Source: Marinomonas sp. KMM3893 (GTDB taxonomy: Bacteria; Pseudomonadota; Gammaproteobacteria; Pseudomonadales; Marinomonadaceae). From it: a DNA stretch of 64,000 nt. A program made the translations under genes and the position numbers. Shown here in pieces: positions 27,735 through 35,981 of this stretch (positions are counted from its first letter, which is position 1; the number at the start of each line of letters is the position of its first letter). The notes below the pieces were generated by a model. That model ran no database searches and was not told where the DNA came from. It saw nothing but the letters and a program-made list of their open reading frames with translations. The stretch spans positions 186,001 through 250,000 of the forward strand of contig NZ_SJSC01000004.1 in assembly GCF_004352855.1 (NCBI RefSeq). Direction: 5' to 3'.

Positions 27735-28832
27735 ATGAAAAAAATTTATCTTATATTACTTATGTTCGCAACCGCTTCTGCTCAGGCGCAAAGCTATGCA
27801 GAATGGAAGCAGAGTCGTCAAGAAGGCTATCAAGCCTATGCGCAAAGCTATCTGGCTCGCTATAAAGCCTATCAAGAAGAAGTGGTTAAGCAGTGGGGGG
27901 ACTATGCCAAGTTGTCTAGTGCTCATGACTATATTTTGTATAAAAAAGACCTGCATCAGCGCGTGATTCTGGATTATCAGAACAATCAGATTCTGATTGA
28001 ATCGTTGAATGGCAAAGATCTGGATGTAAAGCAGGTGTTGTCAGAGTTGGCTGGCACATCAGTAGGTGGTGCTTTGTCTAAGGACCCAGTGTTGCCAAAC
28101 GTTAAGGTTCAGTCTGAAGCAGAAAGCTTATTGAAGACCATTGCAGGCTCCGATGATGTGGTGTCTGTGATGGCGAAGGCAAGCATAGTGCAAGGTGATG
28201 GCGACGCCACCAGTAAGCGCATTCAGCAAGTACGAATCAGTTTGCCGGCGCAAAGTGTGGTGGATCGTGCTAAGCCGTTTTTCCCAGCGGCGACCAAAAT
28301 GTCAGCGGAGTTTGATGTGGATCGCAGTTTGATCTTGGCGGTAACACAAACAGAGTCTAGCTTTAATCCGTTGGCTCAGTCGCCTATTCCAGCGTTTGGT
28401 TTAATGCAGATTGTGCCGGATTCAGCGGGCAAAGATGTCAATGTGCATATCAATAAAAAGGACAAAAGTCCGGACGTAGACACCTTGTTTAAGCCGGATG
28501 AAAACATTCGTTTTGGTGCGGCGTATTTGCATATATTAGATAGTCGTTACTTGAAAGACATCAAGGATGAGAGAAGTCGTTTGTATTGCACTATCGCAGC
28601 TTATAATACAGGTGCGGGCAACGTTGCGAGTGTTTTTCACCCAGATAACAAGCGTTCGTTGAGCGCTGCTGTTGAGGTGATTAATCAGCTTTCGCCTGAT
28701 GAAGTGTACCAGCAGCTGATTGCAAAACTGCCGTACCAAGAAACCAGAACCTATTTAAAAAAGGTCAGTACTGCGCTGCAACAATATCAGCAGCTTGAGT
28801 CGGCGGAAGTGGCTAAGGCGCAATCGCTTTAA
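27735..28832 (+). CDS. MltC-like murein lytic transglycosylase
   Basis: A 365-aa periplasmic protein. The signal peptide MKKIYLILLMFATASAQA has no lipobox cysteine, unlike MltC of enteric bacteria. A DUF3393-like domain (about residues 20-130, HDYILYKKDLHQRVILDYQN) is followed by an SLT domain (about 195-340). In the SLT domain, ESSFNPLAQSPIPAFGLMQI contains the catalytic Glu and the glycine-rich motif, and AAYNTGAGNV is the substrate-groove motif. It cleaves glycan strands of peptidoglycan. Next to three lipoproteins, one of LpoB type, it suggests a cell-wall remodelling unit. Confidence 0.88.
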   Translation: MKKIYLILLMFATASAQAQSYAEWKQSRQEGYQAYAQSYLARYKAYQEEVVKQWGDYAKLSSAHDYILYKKDLHQRVILDYQNNQILIESLNGKDLDVKQVLSELAGTSVGGALSKDPVLPNVKVQSEAESLLKTIAGSDDVVSVMAKASIVQGDGDATSKRIQQVRISLPAQSVVDRAKPFFPAATKMSAEFDVDRSLILAVTQTESSFNPLAQSPIPAFGLMQIVPDSAGKDVNVHINKKDKSPDVDTLFKPDENIRFGAAYLHILDSRYLKDIKDERSRLYCTIAAYNTGAGNVASVFHPDNKRSLSAAVEVINQLSPDEVYQQLIAKLPYQETRTYLKKVSTALQQYQQLESAEVAKAQSL

Positions 28833-28864
28833 CCAGTGCGCCTGCGATGGCGCAGGCGTGTTGC

Positions 28865-28943
28865 AAAAGCAGAATACGGTATAGAGCGAAAGCCTTTCTT
28901 AAATAAGAAAGCGTGGCAGCTTATACAGTGTTCTGCTTTTTTT
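28865..28943 (+). ncRNA. Long structured hairpin with T-run: possible small RNA or complex terminator
   Basis: Outer stem AAAAGCAGAA (28865-28874) with TTCTGCTTTT (28931-28940), extended inward by a TAC/GTG pairing, one mismatch, and GTATA with TATAC. Inside it is a second hairpin, CTTTCTT-AAAT-AAGAAAG (28894-28911). A run of seven Ts ends the structure. The size and branched shape exceed those of a simple terminator. Confidence 0.45.
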
Positions 28944-29070
28944 GTTCTGAGTGCTTTGATTTATAGCGTAAGGAAGGTGTTAGCTTGCTGGTATAGGTGA
29001 ATGATGCGGCATGGCTTTGGTTCTGTGTTGTGTTATGGGTTGTGTTCTAAAGAGAGGGGTAAAAAGAATG

Positions 29071-29097
29071 CTCTGCTACCAAGAGGTGGTAGCAGAG
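29071..29097 (-). terminator. Terminator of OmpA-family gene
   Basis: Ten-bp stem CTCTGCTACC / GGTAGCAGAG with a seven-base loop. Read leftwards it is followed by a T-rich stretch, and it lies just downstream of the leftward OmpA-family gene. Confidence 0.8.
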
Positions 29098-29116
29098 TAG
29101 GTTGTTACGAGTGGTG

Positions 29117-29749
29117 TTATTTGCGCAGTGTATAAAGGGCTGTGTTGTATTTTGTGTCCACGCTGTAGATTGTCCAGCGTTTTACATCTGCTGTCTGTTG
29201 GGCAAATACATTCGCCAGTACGCGTCGGTTGTTGGCGCGGCCTTGTTCGGTGTCGTTTGTCGCAATTGGGTTGCTTTCGCCGTAGCCAATCGCTTTAACG
29301 CGTTTTGGCGATACTCTAAAGCTGTCGATTAACACATCGGCGATGGCTGTTGCGCGTTTTTGTGACAAGGCTTTGTTGATTGTTTCTGCACCGACGTTGT
29401 CAGTGTACCCTTCGATAATTACCTTGCTGCTTGGGTGATCTTTCAAGAAAGTAGCCAGTTTCATTACTTCTGGGTAAAACTTAGGTTTTACCACGGCTTT
29501 TCCTGAGTCGAATAAGATATTTAGATCAACGGTTAATACTTTCGATGACACTTTTGGGCAGCCATTGGTGTCAACTGCGTCCCCTAGTGGGGTGTTAGCG
29601 CAGTGGTCTCGAGCGTCGATTACGCCATCTTTATCGTGGTCGGAAAGTCCGGCTTTAATGTTGCTGTCGAAAAGGCTTTCCGCATGACTGGCACTGCTCA
29701 ATAGCAATAGAAGGCTAACGGTGCATAGTGTTTTAAATGCTTTAATCAT
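29117..29749 (-). CDS. OmpA-family protein
   Basis: A 210-aa exported protein with signal MIKAFKTLCTVSLLLLLSSA; the ATG at 29749 has a TGGAG site. A short calcium-binding-like thrombospondin type 3 element (DHDKDGVIDARDHCANTPLG) precedes the OmpA C-terminal domain. There the peptidoglycan-binding signature appears as IEGYTDNVGAETINKALSQKRA and SNPIATNDTEQGRANNRRV. It has no beta-barrel, so it is a periplasmic or peripheral peptidoglycan-binding protein. It is transcribed alone, converging with the transglycosylase gene. Confidence 0.9.
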   Translation of the reverse strand: MIKAFKTLCTVSLLLLLSSASHAESLFDSNIKAGLSDHDKDGVIDARDHCANTPLGDAVDTNGCPKVSSKVLTVDLNILFDSGKAVVKPKFYPEVMKLATFLKDHPSSKVIIEGYTDNVGAETINKALSQKRATAIADVLIDSFRVSPKRVKAIGYGESNPIATNDTEQGRANNRRVLANVFAQQTADVKRWTIYSVDTKYNTALYTLRK

Positions 29750-29852
29750 GATGAACTCCATGTAGTTCGTGTATGCGTTTAATATAACGTTGCCTCTTCC
29801 TTGAGACTATGGAAGTTATGTAGCGTTTAGTGAGATTGTAATTTTTTGTAAT

Positions 29853-30275
29853 TTACCAGCTACCAGTATTTTCCATTGATGCCCACGGCTCAGCTTGTTC
29901 GAGGGACTCGCCTTTTTGTAGTAGTTCAATGGATATATTGTTTGGGTCCTTGACGAAAGCCATGTGTCCGTCGCGAGGTGGACGAAGAATGGTTACGCCA
30001 ATGGATTGCAGTTTTTCGCAGACTTGATAAATGTTGTCGACTTCGTACGCTAGGTGGCCAAATTGGTCGCCCCCTGTATAAGTGCGATCATCCCAGTTAT
30101 GGGTTAGCTCAACTTCAGGCTCTCCCGGTGCGGTTGCGTAGTAAATAAGAGAGAATTTGCCTTTTTCGCTGTCGTGTCTACGCGTCTGTACTAGACCCAA
30201 TCCTTCGGTGTAAAAGGTGTGGCTTTCTTCAGGCTTGTCGGTTCTTATCATGGCGTGAAGGTAACGAATTGACAT
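29853..30275 (-). CDS. Glyoxalase I (lactoylglutathione lyase)-like protein
   Basis: A 140-aa VOC-fold enzyme, likely converting the methylglyoxal-glutathione adduct to lactoylglutathione. The four metal ligands can be read as His7, Glu56, His74 and Glu117, nearly the spacing of E. coli GloA. A strong AAAGGAG site supports the ATG at 30275, 11 codons inside the longest frame. It differs from textbook GloA in its C-terminal tail, so another VOC-family substrate is possible. Confidence 0.85.
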   Translation of the reverse strand: MSIRYLHAMIRTDKPEESHTFYTEGLGLVQTRRHDSEKGKFSLIYYATAPGEPEVELTHNWDDRTYTGGDQFGHLAYEVDNIYQVCEKLQSIGVTILRPPRDGHMAFVKDPNNISIELLQKGESLEQAEPWASMENTGSW

Positions 30276-30364
30276 GGAAACTCCTTTAGATAATTTGTCT
30301 AACATCATGTTTCATATCTTAAATGGATCGAATGTAGATGCATACCGATACGACGAAATTTACA

Positions 30365-30688
30365 TTATTCTTCCCAAACCCAGCGTAAAGGCTCACCAAA
30401 GTCATCGTAAATAATCTTCTTTTTCGGTTTTTTATGGGATTTAACAGGGTAAGGGGAGGCGGGTTTACTGCCTTTGCGCTGCTGAATAGCCGCTACCACA
30501 TGATTAAGTGGTGTGCGTTCTTTTCTTGGCTCGCTAAAGCCCATGTGTGCCGTGTTATACTTGCCGTCAACAAGACCGGATTCACCCATATTTACTTGCT
30601 GGATTTTTCCGTTGGCCTTGATGAATTCCTCTACTAAAGAATCTATTTCGTTTCGAGTGTCTTTTTTTGTGGTCTTTGGTTTGGTCAT
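30365..30688 (-). CDS. Small basic protein, SutA-like region
   Basis: A 107-aa hydrophilic protein, rich in Lys and Pro, ending KIIYDDFGEPLRWVWEE. The segment LVEEFIKANGKIQQVN resembles the conserved core of SutA (MEEFLARGGKVQEI in Pseudomonas, from memory), an RNA-polymerase-binding protein. The rest does not match. The start is uncertain: an ATG 15 codons upstream is in frame and neither has a clear ribosome binding site. It is divergent from yejK with about 75 bases between. Confidence 0.65.
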   Translation of the reverse strand: MTKPKTTKKDTRNEIDSLVEEFIKANGKIQQVNMGESGLVDGKYNTAHMGFSEPRKERTPLNHVVAAIQQRKGSKPASPYPVKSHKKPKKKIIYDDFGEPLRWVWEE

Positions 30689-30765
30689 GGCGTAACTATA
30701 AGGTGTTGAATTGCCTCTCAAGAGGTTGGTCATAATTCATTCATACTAAACGTAAGAGGTTGCTG

Positions 30766-31788
30766 GTGTCTATTACCAACTTGATTGTGCATGAAATACA
30801 AAAGCATGAAGGCGAACGTAAGGCGATCCTTATTGCCCGCCCGAATGAGAACCCGATTGATGGGCAAGCTGAAGCGCTATCGGAGCAAGTAACCAATTTA
30901 TTCAATCGATCTGGCATGACGACAGGGCGCTTTTCAAACCCTGAAGGGAGTGAAGAAGGTTCACAATTGCCTGCGTTGCTAACTAAGCATTTTAAAGACG
31001 ATGCATTCGAAGATTTTGAGGGCTTCTCAAAAAATTGTGCGGCGGAATATCTTAAATACCTTGAACCTGTTGAAGAGGCGCAAGGCGGGTTGTTGTGGTT
31101 TAACCATTATGAGCTTCATGATACGCACTTTTTATACATTGTGATGTTGAAGCGTAAGCAGGGTATTGGCTTGGGGGCGGATCTTAGTCTTTCTCAAGTT
31201 GAGCAGATTGAGATGGAAAAGCTGCACATGGCGCTGCGAATCAATCTTAATGCTTGGCGTGCTGGTGATGAAGGGCGTTATATCGCGTTTCGTTTTGGTC
31301 GTGCGCCTAAGCCAGAAAGTGAGTACTTTACTCAGTTTATTGGTTGTGATGAGCCAAAAGTGGCGGCAAAAGAGACTCGTAAGCTAGTAGATTTGACCTC
31401 CGCGTTTTGTCAATCAGAGGGGATTTCGACTAAGCAAGCGAACGAGTTTAAGAAAGTGGTATCTGAGCATTGCCAGTCTAAGGCGGAAGAGCGTGAGCCG
31501 CTTGAGATAAAGCAAATTGCCAATGAAGTTGAGTCGCGTTTCTCTGTGGAGCAAGCGAATAAATTTCTGGAAATCGCCGAATCTGACAGCTTTCAGATGG
31601 AGAAAGAGATTTTTGTAGAAAAGGCGGCGTTGAAGAAGCTGACGCGCCTTTCTGGGAGTTCTCGTGCGCTAACGCTAAGTTTTAACAGCGATTTGTTGGG
31701 TGAGTCGATTGTGTTTAATGCTGATACTGGCACTTTGACGATCAGCGATTTGCCAAAAAGCCTGCTTAAACAGTTGCAGGCGCTTTAA
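30766..31788 (+). CDS. yejK: Nucleoid-associated protein YejK/NdpA
   Basis: A 340-aa homolog of the E. coli nucleoid-associated protein NdpA, matching its layout: N-terminal SITNLIVHEIQKH, and C-terminal LTRLSGSSRALTLSFNSDLLGESI with TLTISDLPKSLLKQLQ. I chose GTG at 30766 because AAGAGG lies six bases upstream; TTG at 30760 is also in frame. It binds DNA and is thought to shape the nucleoid. It is monocistronic here. Confidence 0.92.
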   Translation: MSITNLIVHEIQKHEGERKAILIARPNENPIDGQAEALSEQVTNLFNRSGMTTGRFSNPEGSEEGSQLPALLTKHFKDDAFEDFEGFSKNCAAEYLKYLEPVEEAQGGLLWFNHYELHDTHFLYIVMLKRKQGIGLGADLSLSQVEQIEMEKLHMALRINLNAWRAGDEGRYIAFRFGRAPKPESEYFTQFIGCDEPKVAAKETRKLVDLTSAFCQSEGISTKQANEFKKVVSEHCQSKAEEREPLEIKQIANEVESRFSVEQANKFLEIAESDSFQMEKEIFVEKAALKKLTRLSGSSRALTLSFNSDLLGESIVFNADTGTLTISDLPKSLLKQLQAL

Positions 31789-31846
31789 CGTCAGGAACTT
31801 GTATGACAAGGCCTTTATTTTTAAAGGCCTTGGTTGTCTAGCGCTT

Positions 31847-32497
31847 TTATTCGCTAAGTCCTAGCAAGGTTTCGAGCTCCTGCATGGTCTTAAAGCAAGC
31901 GTCAGCACCAGCATTGCGTTGCAGTTGTGCGTCGAGTGTTTCGCTAAAGGCGAGTACCCGCATGCCGGCGGCTTTGCCTGCAGTAATCCCTGCAACCGAG
32001 TCTTCAATCACTAAGCAGTCTTCTGGGGCGATATTTAATGCGGCAGCCGCTTTGAGGTAAAGGTCTGGTGCTGGTTTCCCGTTGGCCACATCTTCTACGC
32101 AAAAACGAACCGAAAACCTTTCTTCGAGCTGAATCTTGTTAAGCTTAAAGTTCATTTCTTTACGGCGTGCATTCGTTGCCATCGCAATAGGGACTGTGAT
32201 CTTACTAAGCAGCTCGCGCACCCCTTTGATCGGTTCTAAATGTTCGTCTATCGTGGCGTGAAATAGCGTTCGATAATCCGCGTCAAAGCTCTCGGGTAAG
32301 GCTTTGCCTAATAAAGCTTCTGCGGTTTTTAGGTTTTCTTTGTTGGTAAAGCCGGTAAAACGCTCGTGTAGTAATTTATCGTCAATGTGCAAGCCTTGTT
32401 GCTGCAGCATGGAGCGCATGATCTCGTTAGAAATATTTTCTGTGTCGACAATGACACCATCGCAATCGAAGAGTATTGCTTTGTAAGAGTAAGACAT
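31847..32497 (-). CDS. HAD-superfamily hydrolase, beta-phosphoglucomutase-like
   Basis: A 216-aa phosphatase or phosphoglucomutase-like enzyme. Motif I is FDCDGVIVDTE with nucleophile Asp11 and general acid Asp13; motif II Thr or Ser lies near AMATNARRK, the motif III Lys is in GKPAPDLY, and motif IV is VIEDSVAGI. The alpha-helical cap sits after motif I. Substrate cannot be assigned. The gene stands alone between yejK and the small basic protein. Confidence 0.88.
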   Translation of the reverse strand: MSYSYKAILFDCDGVIVDTENISNEIMRSMLQQQGLHIDDKLLHERFTGFTNKENLKTAEALLGKALPESFDADYRTLFHATIDEHLEPIKGVRELLSKITVPIAMATNARRKEMNFKLNKIQLEERFSVRFCVEDVANGKPAPDLYLKAAAALNIAPEDCLVIEDSVAGITAGKAAGMRVLAFSETLDAQLQRNAGADACFKTMQELETLLGLSE

Positions 32498-32662
32498 AGA
32501 GAAAGTACTTCGTTATGAGTGAGTCACGATAATAACGAATTTAGAGGGGGAAACGGAAGGGAGGGATTTATTGTTTTTCTCCCCTTTCAAAAGTTCAATT
32601 GCGCTATACTATGTCTCGATAACGCAAGGCATAGGCAAGAGTTGTGTGATTGCTTCTTTCTA

Positions 32663-32842
32663 TTAATGCGTTGCTGGAGTGTGTGAAACGGCTTTGCGAG
32701 TAGGCGCTAGCATTTTCTTAACATAGGTCGCAGCGGCTTTGGCGTGGCGAACCCACTTTTCACGACGGGCACGGCGTTCAGCGCTTCGATCTTCTAGGCC
32801 CCAGCGTTTTAATAATGCATCATATTGTTCTTGAGAGTCCAT
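32663..32842 (-). CDS. Small basic hypothetical protein (59 aa)
   Basis: Open frame MDSQEQYDALLKRWGLEDRS followed by a very basic helix-like middle (AERRARREKWVRHAKAAATY) and an end rich in Thr and Ala. A perfect AAGGAG site lies seven bases before the ATG, which strongly supports translation. About a quarter of residues are Arg or Lys, so nucleic-acid or ribosome binding is plausible. I do not recognise the family. A 10-bp inverted repeat lies upstream. Confidence 0.7.
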   Translation of the reverse strand: MDSQEQYDALLKRWGLEDRSAERRARREKWVRHAKAAATYVKKMLAPTRKAVSHTPATH

Positions 32843-32874
32843 AGTGTTCTCCTTGGTGTTACAGTGAATTTTTA

Positions 32875-32900
32875 AAAATGTTGTTTTATTACAACATTTT
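32875..32900. promoter_or_regulatory. Inverted repeat AAAATGTTGT-N6-ACAACATTTT
   Basis: Perfect 10-bp arms in the gap between the leftward 59-aa gene and the rightward DUF2947-like gene, about 30 bases before the former. It is a possible operator controlling one or both. Confidence 0.45.
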
Positions 32901-32990
32901 CAATATTAGATACGATGCGTTGCCAATACAAACGATCGTTTTTCATGAATTAGGTTATTTTTTTTCACCTTTTTCGTTATGTAGGAAATC

Positions 32991-33461
32991 ATGGCATATC
33001 AGTTACTAGAGAGTTTTTCAAAAAGTTGGATTTTTAAGCGAGAAGATCCAAAAGTAGAACCAGAAGATCTGACGCAAATTCATTTGTTGGATGAGGCGCG
33101 AGCGGCCAGTGTGTGGCGAGATTATATTAGTGAAGCGCACATTCACCCAGACCACTTTGATGATAATGATTGGGCTAAGAAAAGTGCCGTGGCTCAGATT
33201 AAATGGGAGCCTATTTGGGAATCTGATGATCCGGCGTTGCCTGAATTACTGCTCGACCATGTGGCGCCGTGGGGAGAGGATACGTTAGTTTTCTTCTGTT
33301 GCCATAATGAACTGGTTTTTGAAATGACTTGGTCTGTGTTTAAGCGCACCTGGAAGGCGTTTTTGTTTCTTGATAACGGCCCTGTGCTGGTGGCTAAGAA
33401 GAAAAAACAAGCGGTGCAGTTTCATTCAAGTGGTATGGCTTCTTTGCTGAATCGCGGGTAA
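32991..33461 (+). CDS. DUF2947-like hypothetical protein
   Basis: A 156-aa soluble protein, acidic in the first half with many tryptophans (SVWRDYISEAHI, EPIWESDDP, HVAPWGEDTLVFFCC). It resembles the DUF2947 family known from marine gammaproteobacteria, by memory only. No signal or catalytic motif is seen. It is followed by a clear terminator and stands alone. Its function is unknown. Confidence 0.75.
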   Translation: MAYQLLESFSKSWIFKREDPKVEPEDLTQIHLLDEARAASVWRDYISEAHIHPDHFDDNDWAKKSAVAQIKWEPIWESDDPALPELLLDHVAPWGEDTLVFFCCHNELVFEMTWSVFKRTWKAFLFLDNGPVLVAKKKKQAVQFHSSGMASLLNRG

Positions 33462-33476
33462 TTTCGTTTCGTCTAT

Positions 33477-33537
33477 AAAGACAAATCTTCAAGAGTAAAG
33501 CCCATGATGCTTGAATTTGAAGGTTTGTCTTTTTTTA
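33477..33537 (+). terminator. Terminator after DUF2947-like gene
   Basis: Sixteen-position stem from AAAGACAAATCTTCAA (33477-33492) to TTGAAGGTTTGTCTTT (33517-33532), with one G-T pair and a 24-base loop, then a T-run. Confidence 0.85.
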
Positions 33538-33553
33538 TGGCTGCTGCTTTGTT

Positions 33554-34261
33554 TTAGGCATCAGTATTGCCGCGTTTTCGACTGGCAAGGCAGTGTTGAT
33601 TGAAGCGCTGATAATAGTGAAGCAGGTGTTTGCTTTGTTTTTCATGACCGAGGGTGTCGAGCAATAAGGCAACCACTTCAGCGGTGGCAAATTGCATGTC
33701 GTGGCCTGAATGTCGAACTAAAAATGAGCGCTGCGCCTGACTGTTGATTTCGAAGTGAGGGATGTCTTTAAGCCATTCGCTTTGGTGAAACATCTTGCTG
33801 GCCTGTTTCCAAGTTCCATCGAGAATAATAAAGGTGTGATTGTGTTGATTCTCTGAGGTTGGCAGTGGCAGTGTTCTGGTGGTTCTGCCTTGCTGTTGGG
33901 CGGTTTCGGTATTGGGGAAAAGTAACGTGCATTGCCCCTTTTTTGCTTCTAGCAGCTTGCTGAGTTCTTCGTCTGGCTGCGTTCTGTCCCATAAAAAAGC
34001 GCGCGTGTTCTCGGGATAGAGGTCAGCGATCAGGCGACCGCTATTGGTCGGTTTGTATATCTCATCGCGATGGAATAGCAAGATGAAATCGACAGCGGCT
34101 TGGCGTGGCTCGCGGTAGGCGCAAAAACAAGCAAATTCAGCCATCATGCAAGAAGGGCAGCGCACAGCATTGGCACCACGAGCGATAAAAGGTCGTTGGG
34201 CCCTTGAGCGGCATTTGGTGCGCAGCAGATCGACACTGTGGAGTGGGTGTTTGTGGTCCAT
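33554..34261 (-). CDS. DTW-domain protein, probable tRNA-uridine aminocarboxypropyltransferase
   Basis: A 235-aa protein of the DTW family (E. coli TapT/YfiP type), which adds the aminocarboxypropyl group of SAM to a tRNA uridine. The motif appears as FIILDGTWKQASKM at about residue 145. N-terminal cysteines (RCPSCMMAEFACFC) look like a metal site, and the LLFHRDEIYKPTNSGRLIAD segment is typical. The ATG at 34261 is preferred over a TTG six codons upstream. It is convergent with the DUF2947-like gene. Confidence 0.85.
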   Translation of the reverse strand: MDHKHPLHSVDLLRTKCRSRAQRPFIARGANAVRCPSCMMAEFACFCAYREPRQAAVDFILLFHRDEIYKPTNSGRLIADLYPENTRAFLWDRTQPDEELSKLLEAKKGQCTLLFPNTETAQQQGRTTRTLPLPTSENQHNHTFIILDGTWKQASKMFHQSEWLKDIPHFEINSQAQRSFLVRHSGHDMQFATAEVVALLLDTLGHEKQSKHLLHYYQRFNQHCLASRKRGNTDA

Positions 34262-34533
34262 AAAAACCAAGTAGATCAAGTTTTTGGAAGCGAACGCACA
34301 TTGGTTGGTTTTTGTCCGCCCAGGTGTCGCTGATATTAGGGGGTCGTATCATACCTGAGGTGTGATTCTTTACCACTTTTAAACGGCGAAAAAACCATTT
34401 TTTCGGTGTCTTTTTGAAACTCTGACTAAAACTATGCAAATATCAAGGAATCAAAGCTAAAGCGCTTCTGGGCTTCTGTTCGTGAGCATCTTTGCAGGCT
34501 AAGGTTGGCATATCAATATGGCATGAGTAATCT

Positions 34534-35295
34534 ATGAGTCGTTATATCTCTCCTGTGCTTTATATCCTATTAATGTTAGTTGGGTGCGCAGCGTTTATTT
34601 CTATTGCAGGTGTTAGGGTTGGGTTGTTTGAACCTCTGACTGGTTTTTCCCTGCTAAGGCAGAGTGTATTTGCCGCATTAATCTTATCTGCGTTAGCGGC
34701 GCTTTCTATGTTCGCTTGCCGTAAAGAATGCAATGTCTCTAGCCAACGTTTTTTTGGTTTGGTGTTGATTGTCTCTCTCGTTTACAGCTTTATGTGGATT
34801 GTTTTTTATGCCGAACGTTGCAACTTACCTGATATTAATGACATCACCACGGACACTGTGACACCGCCTGCGTTTTTGAATGTGAACTTTCTTCGCAAGT
34901 CGAATGAGAATGGTCTGAGTTACAACCCTAAATGGGGGCCTATTCAAAAGGCGCATTATCCTGGGGTTAAGCCGATTACAACGACAAAAAGTATTGATGT
35001 GGCGTATCAAAAAGCGCTGGACTTGGTAAAAGAAAGAGGGTGGCAGCTTAATGCTTTTTATCCTGAAGTCGGCATCATAGAGGCGACCGCCAGAACGCCA
35101 ATTTTTGGTTTCAGAGACGATGTGGTTATTCGTGTTGCAGAAGTCGATGGTGAGGTTCGTGTTGATATGCGTTCTTGCTCTCGAGTAGGGTCAGGCGATT
35201 TTGGTATGAATGCACGCCGTATCGAGCATTACATGGCGGATCTGAATGCCAACCTTAATGGCAGACCTATGGATAGAGTGCATTACCTAAAATAG
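34534..35295 (+). CDS. DUF1499-domain membrane protein
   Basis: A 253-aa protein with three predicted membrane helices in the first 95 residues (about 8-30, 42-62 and 72-92), followed by a DUF1499 domain. The domain begins at NLPDINDITTDTVTPP and includes GWQLNAFYPEVGIIEATART and VDMRSCSRVGSGDFGMNARRI. The domain's function is unknown. The TetR gene starts about 60 bases downstream in the same direction. Confidence 0.88.
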   Translation: MSRYISPVLYILLMLVGCAAFISIAGVRVGLFEPLTGFSLLRQSVFAALILSALAALSMFACRKECNVSSQRFFGLVLIVSLVYSFMWIVFYAERCNLPDINDITTDTVTPPAFLNVNFLRKSNENGLSYNPKWGPIQKAHYPGVKPITTTKSIDVAYQKALDLVKERGWQLNAFYPEVGIIEATARTPIFGFRDDVVIRVAEVDGEVRVDMRSCSRVGSGDFGMNARRIEHYMADLNANLNGRPMDRVHYLK

Positions 35296-35358
35296 CGCTC
35301 GTCTTAAAAATCAGGACGCGATAAACTCGATGTACCTTTCTTGTACAGAGGACGTCTT

Positions 35359-35946
35359 GTGAGCCTGCGCCAAACTCAAAAAGCCAATACCCGTTCTGCC
35401 ATAAAGCGGGTCGCGAAACATGCCTTTTTAACCAAAGGCATTGAGGCAACAAGCACACGCTTCCTTAGTGAGCAGGCTGGCATTGCAGTCGGAACCCTCT
35501 TTGTTCATTTCCCCGATAAACTTTCCCTTGTAAAAGACATCTTCTTTGATGAGATGGACGCGGCGCTTAGAGAAGCCGCCGACGCTCAAAGCGCATGCCA
35601 ATCTCCTTCTGATTACTTGCTTCAAATGGCCGATGTGCTGTTTTCTTTTTATGATAAATACGCCGAGTTTGCGCGCCTTGTGCTGTTTGACAGTCTTGCT
35701 CATGGTGGTTTTCATGCAAAACAGATGGACGTTATTGTAGAAGGGGTGGCAGGTCGCTTTAAACAGGTGGGTGTGGACGACAATACCGCGGCGATTTTTG
35801 CTGAAAACATGGCGGCAAATTACTTCATGGTATTGTTAAAAGGCATTCCTAGTGGTGTTCTTGGGCGAGCGGCCATCGATCATTTGGGTAAGCTCAATTT
35901 GCCTTTTGATGTTTCTTATAAAAATGCCTTGAAGAAAGGCCATTAA
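35359..35946 (+). CDS. TetR-family transcriptional regulator
   Basis: A 195-aa repressor-type protein. The HTH is at about residues 5-50 (AIKRVAKHAFLTKGIEATST, EQAGIAVGTLFVHFPDK), with a C-terminal ligand domain of unknown specificity. GTG at 35359 is chosen because AGAGGA lies seven bases upstream; a TTG six codons earlier would also be in frame. It may regulate the DUF1499 gene just upstream, but no operator was found. Confidence 0.9.
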   Translation: MSLRQTQKANTRSAIKRVAKHAFLTKGIEATSTRFLSEQAGIAVGTLFVHFPDKLSLVKDIFFDEMDAALREAADAQSACQSPSDYLLQMADVLFSFYDKYAEFARLVLFDSLAHGGFHAKQMDVIVEGVAGRFKQVGVDDNTAAIFAENMAANYFMVLLKGIPSGVLGRAAIDHLGKLNLPFDVSYKNALKKGH

Positions 35947-35981
35947 CCAAGCTTGCCATTAAATTGTGATTGCATGCGACT

